Assembly: GCF_015471405.1 (NCBI RefSeq)
Contig: NZ_BLVZ01000008.1
Span: 62,001-126,000, forward strand
Length of the DNA stretch: 64,000 nucleotides
From: Pseudomonas cichorii
Lineage (GTDB): Bacteria; Pseudomonadota; Gammaproteobacteria; Pseudomonadales; Pseudomonadaceae
Reading direction: 5' to 3'
Shown: positions 8,170-16,306 of the stretch, piece after piece
How the letters are laid out: each line of letters opens with the position of its first letter
Numbering within the stretch: position 1 is the stretch's first letter
Position numbers and translations under genes: made by a program
The notes under the pieces: generated by a model
What the model was told of the DNA's origin: nothing
Seen by the model: only the letters and a program-made list of their open reading frames with translations
The model's database searches: none

Positions 8170-10104
8170 ATGAACACGCCTTGTTACCAAGCGAGGTTAT
8201 ATAACGCCACTCGCTTATACCTTCACTCAATCGCCATCCTGTTAACATTAGTTACGGGTATCACCGCCCATGCCGAAGACGACGCTATCTATGATGACAA
8301 AGAAACATTGGTACCTTCGGAATCCCTCGATAGAAAAAACGATATTTCTCAAGCCTCCACACAAGGTGTAATTGGCGAAGTATTGCTGTGGCAATTACGG
8401 ATAAATGAAATATATGGAGGCGATGAAGATACGTATAATATTCCCGTTCTCGAAGAACAAGAGAATGAAATGAGGCGCGTGGGGGGATGGCAGCGTAGAA
8501 ATATCTATATACCCACTCATGTTTATCTGGCGGTCGGCGATGAGATAACTCTGGACGTCAAAGACTATCCCAGCCTGCTTACACGCTGTTCCGCTCACAC
8601 ATTCGCCAACTTCGACAAGCCTTACGGGGCCTCGGCCACGAACAGCATGACCTTGAAGAAAAACTCGACTCAGGTCTACAAAGCAACCATTCCCGGCATG
8701 CTGATGCTTGCCTGTGTGGACGCCGGAAAGAACATGAATAACTGGAGCAGTTGGGGCCAATTTGTCAATATAAGCACCTCCCCGCCCCATGAAAACACGT
8801 CGCTCTATCTCTTCGGAGTAACACCAACGAGCGACTGGCCAGCGATCGCCAAAAAGCCTGATCCCTCAGGCCAGGTCTACCTGTTCAACGGCAGAACCGT
8901 GATGGACTTCCCTGCATCCGTCGCCTTGCAGCATGCCGATAAAGATATAGATGCCATGATGAGGGAGCACCTGATCGTTACAACCCGCTATGATCAATTC
9001 AATGGCTTTACATGGCAGACCGATACGCCACTTGATACTTTAGCCTTATCAATGTATCAGGCAAGCTTCAATATTTGCTGTATGTCTCATTATTACAACG
9101 GACTGGTCGGAATAGATTTTGGTGGAAACCGGGTGACCAGCCAGTGGGGCGACTGGCATGAATATGGTCACCAGAATCAACTGGCATGGAAATGGAACCA
9201 CCTCACAGAAATCAGCAACAACTTGTTCTCGCTGGAAGCTTGCCGAATGTTGACAGGCAATAAAGTAGCCAACTTCCAGCGGTGCCACCCACGATTCGGA
9301 GCCTATATAATCTCGGACCCGGAAGCTGTAGGGCGATTCCTGGCAATGGAGGGGTTACCTGAAGTTCCCGACAACCCTGGAGATAAAACGTTAATGATGC
9401 TCGGGCAACTTTATATCTCCTTCCCGGACTGGCATGCACAGTTCGCCAAGGATTTCCGGATTGCCTATGCGCGAGGTGAGAATGCCGGTGATTTCTCGAC
9501 AGATCAGAAAAAGATCGACTGGTTTGCGGTTAATAGCAGCAGAATAGTCGGTAAGAATTTAAGTGGTTTCTTTGATAAATGGGCGTTTCCTTACAGCGCA
9601 GAGGCGCGAAAAACCATCGTAGATCTCAACCTGCCTGACCCCATCAAACCCAGTGTGCAGTATTCGTCGGAATGGAACGTTTCTGCAAATCCAACGACTC
9701 AGGGAACAATAGCCATACCGGACTTCAAGTCTTTCATTGGCCTTGTTGCTTATGGCAAGGAGGAAGGTCCGACAACGCTTCAAGCGATTGAGGGAGAGCA
9801 CTATACAAAACTGAAAACGCTGGTGGTGGGCACACATAGAGTGCCTTACCACGTCGTCCTGCGCGGCACCCTCAGACATGGAGATTGTCCCGAGGAATAT
9901 CCCATGCATGCGGTCAGGTCATGCTTGAGCAATGACCATAGCGTCTATTGGAAACTGAGCTATCACCTCTCGGACAACTTATTGCCTCTGCCCGACGATA
10001 ATTACGAAGGTGTACTGAGATTGGCTATAAGGGCTGCCTCCGATTACAACTGGGGAGGAACGCTGACTGTTCCAATCAAGTTGAACGTCTCGAAGAGTCA
10101 ATGA
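8170..10104 (+). CDS. Secreted M60-family (enhancin-like) zinc metallopeptidase
   Basis: 644 residues with an N-terminal hydrophobic signal (about residues 17-35, ending 'TGITAHA') pointing to Sec export. The zinc motif HEYGH starts at residue 330, followed by Glu347 twelve residues later, fitting the HExxHx(8,28)E pattern of peptidase family M60, which includes baculovirus enhancins and mucin-degrading enzymes. The following region is beta-rich. The coding sequence is clearly more AT-rich than its neighbours and uses many A/T-ending codons. It stands alone between REP elements, which suggests acquisition by transfer. The start has AAGGAG seven bases upstream. Likely substrates are O-glycosylated proteins such as mucins or plant surface glycoproteins; this is inference. 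Confidence 0.8.
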   Translation: MNTPCYQARLYNATRLYLHSIAILLTLVTGITAHAEDDAIYDDKETLVPSESLDRKNDISQASTQGVIGEVLLWQLRINEIYGGDEDTYNIPVLEEQENEMRRVGGWQRRNIYIPTHVYLAVGDEITLDVKDYPSLLTRCSAHTFANFDKPYGASATNSMTLKKNSTQVYKATIPGMLMLACVDAGKNMNNWSSWGQFVNISTSPPHENTSLYLFGVTPTSDWPAIAKKPDPSGQVYLFNGRTVMDFPASVALQHADKDIDAMMREHLIVTTRYDQFNGFTWQTDTPLDTLALSMYQASFNICCMSHYYNGLVGIDFGGNRVTSQWGDWHEYGHQNQLAWKWNHLTEISNNLFSLEACRMLTGNKVANFQRCHPRFGAYIISDPEAVGRFLAMEGLPEVPDNPGDKTLMMLGQLYISFPDWHAQFAKDFRIAYARGENAGDFSTDQKKIDWFAVNSSRIVGKNLSGFFDKWAFPYSAEARKTIVDLNLPDPIKPSVQYSSEWNVSANPTTQGTIAIPDFKSFIGLVAYGKEEGPTTLQAIEGEHYTKLKTLVVGTHRVPYHVVLRGTLRHGDCPEEYPMHAVRSCLSNDHSVYWKLSYHLSDNLLPLPDDNYEGVLRLAIRAASDYNWGGTLTVPIKLNVSKSQ

Positions 10105-10110
10105 CACAGG

Positions 10111-10159
10111 TTTCGCGAATGAATTCGTACCCGCGCAGGAACGAGTTCATTCGCGAAAA
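10111..10159. repeat. Inverted REP pair (REPIN)
   Basis: Two REPs face each other: TTTCGCGAATGAATTCG at 10111-10127 and CGAGTTCATTCGCGAAA at 10142-10158. Together they can form a long hairpin seven bases after the protease stop codon, and probably end both convergent transcripts (protease, plus; DUF6124 gene, minus). Confidence 0.8.
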
Positions 10160-10165
10160 ACCCAT

Positions 10166-10396
10166 CTACCGCAACGACCGCTCCAACAGCGTATTGGCCA
10201 TCTCGATCAGGTGAACCACGGAAAACGCCAGATCACGCTGCGAGCCACTGAGGCCGTCGCCGCATTCGTATGCCGTGGCCATGGCGCAACGCAACAGATC
10301 GGAGGCACGGATAAGCGCTTCTTCGTAGCTCAATGCTTCGTTGGCGATGAAGTGGGCGGTGGGGATAACGGGTGGGTCGGGGGTGACTTTGAGCAT
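10166..10396 (-). CDS. DUF6124 (formerly DUF3077) family small protein
   Basis: 76 residues beginning 'MLKVTPDPP', the hallmark N-terminus of this Pseudomonas family of unknown function. The rest is mostly helical ('ALIRASDLLRCAMATAYECG'). I chose the ATG at 10394-10396, which has GGAG nine bases upstream; the ATG 12 codons earlier lacks a ribosome site. It is shorter than the usual 100-120 residue members. It is preceded by an unusual conserved-looking leader (10429-10632). No function can be assigned. Confidence 0.7.
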   Translation of the reverse strand: MLKVTPDPPVIPTAHFIANEALSYEEALIRASDLLRCAMATAYECGDGLSGSQRDLAFSVVHLIEMANTLLERSLR

Positions 10397-10428
10397 CGGA
10401 TACAACTCCAATAAACCAAAAGGAGCCG

Positions 10429-10632
10429 TCATCCATCGCTACCAACGATTGGGTGGCGGCCGCACGCAAGTTGGTAGAACCGGTTATTGGCACCCGGCGC
10501 GTCCAAGGACGCCATGCGCACGGCCACCAAAACACAGGCCGTAAAAAAGCGCCTCGCAAAAGGTGGCGCCTTGCGCCAATAAACTTCAGGTCTACCAAAC
10601 CTGACCGCTGATTTTGCAGCGACGGCAGGAGG
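10429..10632 (-). other. Structured leader with atypical open frame upstream of DUF6124 gene
   Basis: On the minus strand an open frame runs 67 codons from just after a TAA at 10633-10635 to a TGA at 10429-10431. It has no ATG in its first half. It encodes 'AAKSAVRFGRPEVYWRKAPP' and later 'VAVRMASLDAPGANN'. The same stretch holds two hairpins: CGCTG/CAGCG at 10606-10621 and TGGCGC/GCGCCA at 10564-10578. The second is followed by an alternative GCGCC/GGCGC stem and a run of six T (10545-10550), like an attenuator. The motif order recalls the Ash-type leader frames near the immunity region of P4-like phages; that link is from memory and unproven. It may work as RNA rather than as protein. Confidence 0.4.
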
Positions 10633-10802
10633 TTAGAGACCCGAATCACAGGGCGCAAGCGGTCGGGATTTTCTCGGAAATTTCACTCAAGGGAAAGGGA
10701 GGCGTCTTGCTATCGGAGGCACGAGGAGTGGGTTGTCCTTCAGTCGCGGCCAAGGCCCCTCACACGATGAGTAGCGAATTCATTCGTGAAAGGCCAGATC
10801 AT
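10633..10802. other. Intergenic region before fic 3' end, with one REP
   Basis: No gene is supported here. A single REP (GTAGCGAATTCATTCGTGAA) lies at 10771-10790, just after the fic stop. The rest is the likely promoter-proximal part of the leader transcript that leads into the DUF6124 gene. Confidence 0.5.
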
Positions 10803-11942
10803 TTAACCCCAACTCACCTCATACCGCGTACTCCGCCCGCCTCCCGGCAGTTTCTGCAAACAGCCTTTTTCCAGCAGGTCGGCCAGATGCCGGGTGGCCG
10901 TGGCTTTACTGACTTTGGTAACGGCCTGGTATTGCCCGGCGCTGATGCCTTCTTCAAAACCTGGTTTGTCGGCCAGCAGGGTTCCATCCAGCAAGCGGTT
11001 CAGGACTTTGATTTGCTCAGGTGCCAGACCTTTATCGCGGTGCTGTTGCCAGAAACGCGCCTTTGCCAGAACCCGGTCGATACGTTTGATCGCTTGTTGC
11101 AGGGTATGCAGTAAGGTCTGAAGAAACCATTGCAGCCATGACGTGATATCCAGGCCATCCTTCTGGGTGCGTTCCAGAATGCGGTAGTAATCCTGCCGAG
11201 TGGCGAGGATGCTGGCGGACATGGCGTAAAAGCGAATGGACTGATTTTCCGCCTGAGCCAGCGCCAGATCGGTGATGGCCCGAGTAAGGCGTCCATTGCC
11301 ATCGTCGAAAGGATGGAGCGTCACGAACCAGAAGTGCGCCAGCCCTGCACGTAACAAAGGATCAAGGCTGACATCGGAGCGACTGGCATTGAACCAGTCC
11401 AGAAATGCCTGCAGTTGCGCTTCCAGACCTTGGCGTGGCGGTGCTTCAAAATGCACAGTGGGTTGATCGATGCGTCCAGAAACCACTTGCATGGGCTCTT
11501 CGCCTCGCAAGCTTCCCACTCGAATATTGTGAGCCATAAGCGATTGCGGCTCTGGAAACAGCAGAGTATGCCAGCGCAGCATTCTCTCAATGGTCAGTGC
11601 AGCATGATGTTGTTGCGTGGCATCGAGCATCAACTCTGCCAAGCCTTCGCTGCGCGGGTTGGTCTGTTGACCGCCTTCAAGCCCAAGCCGCCTGGCAAGC
11701 GAAGAACGCACCGAACCAACATTCAGTTGCTCTCCCTCGATGGCCGATGAAGTGATGATGTTTTGCAACAGAGCATCCAGCTCCGTTTGCGCGCTGGTAT
11801 CCGTGCCTGCGGCGCTCAACATGCCCAGCAACTGGCCCTGAGCCTGAAAGCACTCACGTAACAACACCGCCAACGGCTCAGCCTGCCAGCGAAAATGCGG
11901 CCAGTCCGGGTGCTGCCAGATCCAGTTCAGGGGTTCGCTCAT
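10803..11942 (-). CDS. Fic family protein, class II, with C-terminal winged helix
   Basis: 379 residues. The N-terminal part ('WIWQHPDWPHFRW') is the DUF4172-type cap. The auto-inhibitory motif SxxxEG is at Ser65-Gly70 ('SSAIEG'), making this a class II Fic protein. The catalytic loop HPFDDGNGRLTR begins at His210 with all key residues present, so it should transfer AMP (or another NMP) to a target hydroxyl once the inhibitory Glu69 is displaced. Residues from about 300 on form a winged helix ('SKATATRHLADLLEKG'). No antitoxin gene is adjacent, as expected for built-in inhibition. The winged helix and the repeats just upstream suggest autoregulation. Confidence 0.88.
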   Translation of the reverse strand: MSEPLNWIWQHPDWPHFRWQAEPLAVLLRECFQAQGQLLGMLSAAGTDTSAQTELDALLQNIITSSAIEGEQLNVGSVRSSLARRLGLEGGQQTNPRSEGLAELMLDATQQHHAALTIERMLRWHTLLFPEPQSLMAHNIRVGSLRGEEPMQVVSGRIDQPTVHFEAPPRQGLEAQLQAFLDWFNASRSDVSLDPLLRAGLAHFWFVTLHPFDDGNGRLTRAITDLALAQAENQSIRFYAMSASILATRQDYYRILERTQKDGLDITSWLQWFLQTLLHTLQQAIKRIDRVLAKARFWQQHRDKGLAPEQIKVLNRLLDGTLLADKPGFEEGISAGQYQAVTKVSKATATRHLADLLEKGCLQKLPGGGRSTRYEVSWG

Positions 11943-11959
11943 GGGAAGGTTCTCTGGGT

Positions 11960-12023
11960 GTGAGCCGAATAGTAGCGCTATTCAGCTCACCATATGAGCC
12001 GAATAAGCAAAATAATCGGCTCA
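11960..12023. promoter_or_regulatory. Operator-like repeats TGAGCCGA(A/T)TA upstream of fic
   Basis: The 11-mer TGAGCCGAATA occurs at 11961-11971 and 11995-12005, and its inverted form TAATCGGCTCA at 12013-12023. A further dyad is GTGAGC-GAATAG / CTATTC-GCTCAC within 11960-11990. The array starts 17 bases before the fic start codon (11942) and covers the expected promoter. This is the layout of a repressor operator, most simply bound by the winged helix of the Fic protein itself. Confidence 0.6.
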
Positions 12024-12094
12024 TCGGCATCAGAAAACGACAGCCATCCCATCCTCATGACACGCTGACATCACGCGACTGCCCTGCAATAGCC

Positions 12095-12886
12095 TCACCT
12101 GTCCCTGACCGTCACCCACCTTATGTGGCGCATATCAAACCCATTCTCATTTTTATCTGTCAGTACATCCCCACAGCCCGAGGCAGCAGTAACGGCTGTA
12201 CGAGTTGTAAAGCCTCTTGAAATCGAATTCATCGTCGTTTGATAGGCGAAATCTTTCCTGGACCGATACTCATCTTCAGTTTCGCCGTGCTTTTTACTTC
12301 CACAGCATTCGGTATTTAATCCGCTGTGGGTAATTTCATAGAATTTGCTTCCAAAACCAAGAAGCCGGTCGTACATACTGATCTTTTCGAGTAACTCACT
12401 CGGGTCGCTTACAAGCTTTACATCTCGAGAGGCAATAAACGTTGCTGAACCCTGCCCTCCATCAAAAGAGCTCACCAGCACAAAGGGTTCCCGAGGATAC
12501 TCAAACCTGGCCTCATTACTGACCGGCGCAACAATTTTTACTCCAAAGTTTTCTTCAAACGATTTGGTATTGACTCTTGATACTTGGAGAGTCCGCATAA
12601 AATCATAGCGCCAGCCTTCGTATATGATCCCGGCCTTTAGATGTGTATTACCATCGTGTCTCTTATAAATATAACTATTATCAACTTCAAGCCTGACCAG
12701 ACTCTCAAGAAACCGCTGCCGATGCTCTTCATCACTCAGCACCTTCCCTTCCGCAAGACAAAGCGTCGCATCGGTCCAGAAAAGCCGGTAAGCCGCAAAA
12801 CTTCCGGGTACGGCTATCAGCAAAAAGATGACAGCCAGCACAATGAATTTCACATCGCCCCACAATGTTCTTTTACCCGCAGCCAT
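12095..12886 (-). CDS. Hypothetical membrane-anchored protein
   Basis: 263 residues, unrecognised. One hydrophobic helix near residues 13-35 ('FIVLAVIFLLIAVPGSFAAY') is a signal anchor, so most of the protein is probably periplasmic. Visible features are a Cys-Cys pair ('TECCGSKKHGET') around residue 195, more Cys near the C-terminus, and many charged residues. It is more AT-rich than the core genes. It lies alone between fic and the sulfotransferase gene with 86 bases on its upstream side. The ATG at 12884-12886 is the only reasonable start. No function is proposed. Confidence 0.6.
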   Translation of the reverse strand: MAAGKRTLWGDVKFIVLAVIFLLIAVPGSFAAYRLFWTDATLCLAEGKVLSDEEHRQRFLESLVRLEVDNSYIYKRHDGNTHLKAGIIYEGWRYDFMRTLQVSRVNTKSFEENFGVKIVAPVSNEARFEYPREPFVLVSSFDGGQGSATFIASRDVKLVSDPSELLEKISMYDRLLGFGSKFYEITHSGLNTECCGSKKHGETEDEYRSRKDFAYQTTMNSISRGFTTRTAVTAASGCGDVLTDKNENGFDMRHIRWVTVRDR

Positions 12887-12972
12887 ACCTGGACTTCCTG
12901 TTGAGCATTCACAGCGATGCCCGGGAAATTATGCTCCCAGGCCAATAATGGAAATGTGTAGTGCTATCGAGC

Positions 12973-13938
12973 TTATGCCTGCCGATTGAGGCTTCGCTCA
13001 CCTCGCAAGACTTCCAGCGCCTCGTAGGAAGTGCGGGTCCAGCATTCTATCCGGTCCTTGAGCAGGTCGGTGGCCTCGCGATGTTTATCCCGGCTGTCGG
13101 CAACAAATACCTGACCCGGTTGTTTGGCGTGCTGGACCGTCGCCAGCAGCGCCTTGCTGCATTGCGCAGCATCAAGCCCGAAGAAGTCCGACAGGTGCCC
13201 TTGCATCGCCCCGGGAAGTTCCCGGTAGTTCACCGGCAGGCCAGCAAAGACGCGGCAGTATTCAAGACCGAAGTCGAGAATCCGGCCCAGTCGCTGAGCA
13301 ATGTAGTCTTCCCGGACATTGCCCTGACTTTCCCCGTCCAGTGAGCTGGGGCCAATGATGCCGGGCACCATGTGCATGCCTGCACGGCGCATGTGGGAGA
13401 CGGCGATTTCCAGAGGCTCGCGATACACAAACATCCACGGCACGTCAGGAAAGCACTCGCGCAGCAGCGGCAGTTCGCCGATGTTCCACGCATCCAGTTT
13501 GATCACCAGCTTTTGCTCGGTGCCGCCTCGGATCTGACCATAGGCGGCGAGCAGGCCACGCAAGGCAGCATTGCGCACTTCAGGCTCAAGCGTGCCGCGC
13601 AGCAGCGCATCGAGCGGCGGTGGTTCGGAAATCACTATCGCTTCGTCGAGCTGCGCCAGCATCTGGCCGATGAGGGTCGAACCGCAGCGCGAGGCGTGAT
13701 AAACGAACGCAGTGGGGTCGATGGCAGGCAGTTGCCAATCACACAACACGGCAAGAGGTGTTTCACGACGGAACGCCTGGTTGAAAGGCAGGCGCAGCGC
13801 TTCGTCCACCGCATCGCGGAAGAAGGGTTGGTCGAGCTTGCGGTCGCCAAACCAGCACCAGTCCACCCGCCATTCTTCAGCTTCCTGCCAGATGCGGATG
13901 GGCAGCCAGTCTTTCAGGCTGTCCATTGTCGGTTCCAT
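12973..13938 (-). CDS. Sulfotransferase family protein (second of the locus)
   Basis: 321 residues. The P-loop-like PAPS 5'-phosphosulfate site is 'VYHASRCGSTLIGQML' near residue 77, and the 3'-phosphate segment is 'FVYREPLEIAVSHMRR' about 90 residues later, the order seen in the sulfotransferase superfamily. It would move sulfate from PAPS to a hydroxyl or amine acceptor. The ATG at 13936-13938 has GGGG seven bases upstream and overlaps the preceding beta-hydroxylase-like gene by 25 bases, so the two are likely coupled. It is the last gene of the adhesin operon. Its acceptor is unknown; the adhesin is a candidate. Confidence 0.8.
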   Translation of the reverse strand: MEPTMDSLKDWLPIRIWQEAEEWRVDWCWFGDRKLDQPFFRDAVDEALRLPFNQAFRRETPLAVLCDWQLPAIDPTAFVYHASRCGSTLIGQMLAQLDEAIVISEPPPLDALLRGTLEPEVRNAALRGLLAAYGQIRGGTEQKLVIKLDAWNIGELPLLRECFPDVPWMFVYREPLEIAVSHMRRAGMHMVPGIIGPSSLDGESQGNVREDYIAQRLGRILDFGLEYCRVFAGLPVNYRELPGAMQGHLSDFFGLDAAQCSKALLATVQHAKQPGQVFVADSRDKHREATDLLKDRIECWTRTSYEALEVLRGERSLNRQA

Positions 13939-14702
13939 TGATTGCGCCCCAGACGCATCGCGGCGCGTATGTCTTCACGACCGAAATGCAGACCGCGCTC
14001 GGCACCCAGCGCCAGGGTACGGGTGATGAAAGCCTCGCTGTCCGGTTCGTCCTGCAAGATGCGACACAACCGGGAATCGCACTCCAGCAAGGCCCTGAAC
14101 TGTGCAAAGGCTTCGGCTGCCCGGCCTTGGCCAGCGGGTGGGGTTGTGGATAAACCGGCTTCGATCTGCTGTTCAAGCCAGGCATTGGGGCGGCAGTCGA
14201 GCACCAGATGAACACGCTCTTGCTGCCCCCAGTTATCGACACTGTGAGGTCGGGCCAGATCCAGAAACCAGCACTCGCCCGCACTCATCGGGATGCGCTG
14301 GCGGTCCAGCATGAAATCCACGTCCGGCGAACTGAGCAAGGGAATGTGCAAACGACGATCAGCCTGCGGTCCGCCGAGGTCGTAATCGCGGTGTTCGTGG
14401 ATTCGGCTACCCGGCCCAAGTCGCAGCAGGCGGGCGCTGCGAATATCCAGCGGCAGGTCGTGCAAGGCAGCAGCCCAGCGGTCGTCGGCTTGCCAAGGAT
14501 CTCGGGGGATGGGTTCGCCTGCACCTGACGATAACTCCGTCAGGGCGTCGGCAGCGGAAATCAGCGCGACACCCGACCACTGCCCGTCGTAGTAACCGGC
14601 ATTGAAATGCGCGGTCCAGGCCGTATCGGCAATACGCGAGAGCGCCTGTAACAGCAGAGGCAAGTCCACTGTTACAGGCAGGCGGGAAAAGGCCGGAAGC
14701 AC
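13914..14702 (-). CDS. Aspartyl/asparaginyl beta-hydroxylase-like dioxygenase
   Basis: 262 residues. The middle holds 'RIHEHRDYDLGGPQADRRLH', in which His-x-Asp within 'HEHRDYD' and a later His in 'ARPHSVDNW' match the iron-binding pattern of the Asp/Asn hydroxylase branch of 2-oxoglutarate dioxygenases; an Arg ('RVHLVLD') follows as the likely 2-oxoglutarate ligand. Such enzymes hydroxylate Asp, Asn or Pro side chains, or small molecules. It begins eight bases after the tolC-type gene ends and overlaps the sulfotransferase gene, so it belongs to the adhesin operon. A role in modifying the secreted protein is inferred from position only. Confidence 0.8.
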   Translation of the reverse strand: MLPAFSRLPVTVDLPLLLQALSRIADTAWTAHFNAGYYDGQWSGVALISAADALTELSSGAGEPIPRDPWQADDRWAAALHDLPLDIRSARLLRLGPGSRIHEHRDYDLGGPQADRRLHIPLLSSPDVDFMLDRQRIPMSAGECWFLDLARPHSVDNWGQQERVHLVLDCRPNAWLEQQIEAGLSTTPPAGQGRAAEAFAQFRALLECDSRLCRILQDEPDSEAFITRTLALGAERGLHFGREDIRAAMRLGRNQWNRQWTA

Positions 14703-14710
14703 GGATCCGC

Positions 14711-16231
14711 TTACTTGGCCTGTACTTCAGCCGCTTTCACGGGCTGGGCGATGTTGCCGGCAGACCATTGGTTTTCACGCGACGCCAAGGCACCCGCGAT
14801 CACTTGAACATCGGTCGAAGGCAGTTGCTCCGGCAATGGATCAAGCCCGGCGCTGGCGAAGATCTGCCCGTAGGCATTGCGTAGGTCGGCGTAGGCCAGG
14901 TCACGGCGCAGGTCGGCTTGCAGGGTATTGAGTTCGCCCTGGATCAGGTCCAGTTCACCAATACCTGCCGCCTTGTAACGGTTGCGCAGTTGACCAACGA
15001 TTTCGCCGTCGATGCTCGACAGTTGCTGGCTGGTCTTGAACTGGCGCAAGGCTTCACGGTAGTTGGCGTTGGCCACGTAAAGCTGAGCCAGTACGGCAAT
15101 GGACATGGCCTGACGACGCGCCGCAGCGACTTCTTCACCGGCCTTGGCCACATCGATGGCCGCAGGAGCGGAGATCACGTTGAACAGGTTCCAGGTGACC
15201 TTGACGCCCATGTCGGCCCATTTGTCATTGACCAGGAAGGAGTTGCTGTCGTAATGACCACCCGCGGAGAACTCCAGGCCCGGCAGCAGACGCAGCATGG
15301 CCTTGCGGGTTTCGGCAGAGCTGATGCGGGTCTGGTAATCCTGCTCACGCAGTTCCGGACGGCTGGCCAGTGCTTCGTGTTCAAGCACGCCCATGTCGAC
15401 CTTGAGTTCCGGGATCGAGTAATCGTCCGGGGTCGCAAGGGTCAGTTCGCTGCCCAGTGGCAGGTTGATCAGGGTCGACAGTTCGGTCTTGGCCAGAGAC
15501 AGCGCCTTGCGCTGCTCTTCAAGCTGACGGGTCGCCTGGATCAATGAACGCTGGTAGCTCAGCGCCTGAACCGGGTCGCCGACGCGCTGTGCGCTCATCT
15601 TCTGGCTGTTGCTCTGAGCTTGTTCGACGCGGGCCATCAGGCTGTCGATCTGCTTGAGCAGACGCTCGGCCGCCACCGCACGCCAATAGGCCGAGCGCAC
15701 GTCCTGAACGATGGTGTTGACGACTTTGCGACGACGCTCCTGAACGATCAGGCGCTGGTCACCCTGCTGCTTGGCGCTGATGTAGCTGACGCCGAAGTCG
15801 AGCACGTTCCAGACCATGGTGAGGTCGGCGACACGACGGCTGCGATCCTGGGAAGTCGAGGGTTCCAGAGACTGGGTGCCAGTCTCGACGCTTTCGCTGC
15901 TGGAGGCGCTGACGTTGCTGCGTCCGGCATAACCTGCGGACAGCGCCATGCGTGGCAACATGTCGAAGCTGGCAAGGTCCAACTGACGCTTGGCCAAGGC
16001 TTCTTCCATGATCTTCAGACGCGCTTCAAGGTTGTACTTGACTGCACGAGCCATGGCCTGGTGCAGGGTCAGTGGGCCGTTCAGTGGCTCCTGATCCTTG
16101 TACATCAGTTGCAGATCGCTTTGCGCACGTTGCTCACTGACACTACGGTCGATAGGTTGACTGGTGACAGCACAACCACTGACTATCAGCGCCAGCAGGC
16201 TGACACTGAATAACTTCTTACTTCTTTTCAT
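14711..16231 (-). CDS. TolC-family outer-membrane channel lipoprotein
   Basis: 506 residues. The N-terminus 'MKRSKKLFSVSLLALIVSGC' ends in a lipobox with Cys20, so the mature protein should be lipid-anchored. The rest has two coiled-coil-rich OEP repeats, e.g. 'SAYWRAVAAERLLKQIDSLM' in the first half and 'AQLYVANANYREALRQF' in the second, as in TolC/OprM trimeric channels. It would be the outer-membrane exit duct for the exporter whose adaptors lie at 26369-30564. It follows the adhesin gene after 75 bases containing a hairpin. Confidence 0.88.
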   Translation of the reverse strand: MKRSKKLFSVSLLALIVSGCAVTSQPIDRSVSEQRAQSDLQLMYKDQEPLNGPLTLHQAMARAVKYNLEARLKIMEEALAKRQLDLASFDMLPRMALSAGYAGRSNVSASSSESVETGTQSLEPSTSQDRSRRVADLTMVWNVLDFGVSYISAKQQGDQRLIVQERRRKVVNTIVQDVRSAYWRAVAAERLLKQIDSLMARVEQAQSNSQKMSAQRVGDPVQALSYQRSLIQATRQLEEQRKALSLAKTELSTLINLPLGSELTLATPDDYSIPELKVDMGVLEHEALASRPELREQDYQTRISSAETRKAMLRLLPGLEFSAGGHYDSNSFLVNDKWADMGVKVTWNLFNVISAPAAIDVAKAGEEVAAARRQAMSIAVLAQLYVANANYREALRQFKTSQQLSSIDGEIVGQLRNRYKAAGIGELDLIQGELNTLQADLRRDLAYADLRNAYGQIFASAGLDPLPEQLPSTDVQVIAGALASRENQWSAGNIAQPVKAAEVQAK

Positions 16232-16269
16232 CCGTTCGACCGCCCCTGACTACCCATTCTTTTTTATAA

Positions 16270-16289
16270 GCGCCGGGATTTGCCGGCGC
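16270..16289. terminator. Hairpin between adhesin and tolC-type genes
   Basis: Arms GCGCCGG (16270-16276) and CCGGCGC (16283-16289) enclose a 6-base loop. On the minus strand the stem is followed by TTATAAAAAA, not a T-run, so it is a weak terminator at best. It could stabilise the adhesin message end or reduce read-through into the channel gene. Confidence 0.45.
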
Positions 16290-16306
16290 CTGACTCAAAC
16301 CTTGTC

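Noticed and set aside
10233..10658. 141-codon minus-strand frame covering the DUF6124 gene
   Set aside because: It overlaps DUF6124 in another frame and its second half is low-complexity Arg/His. I treat the region as a structured leader plus the DUF6124 gene.
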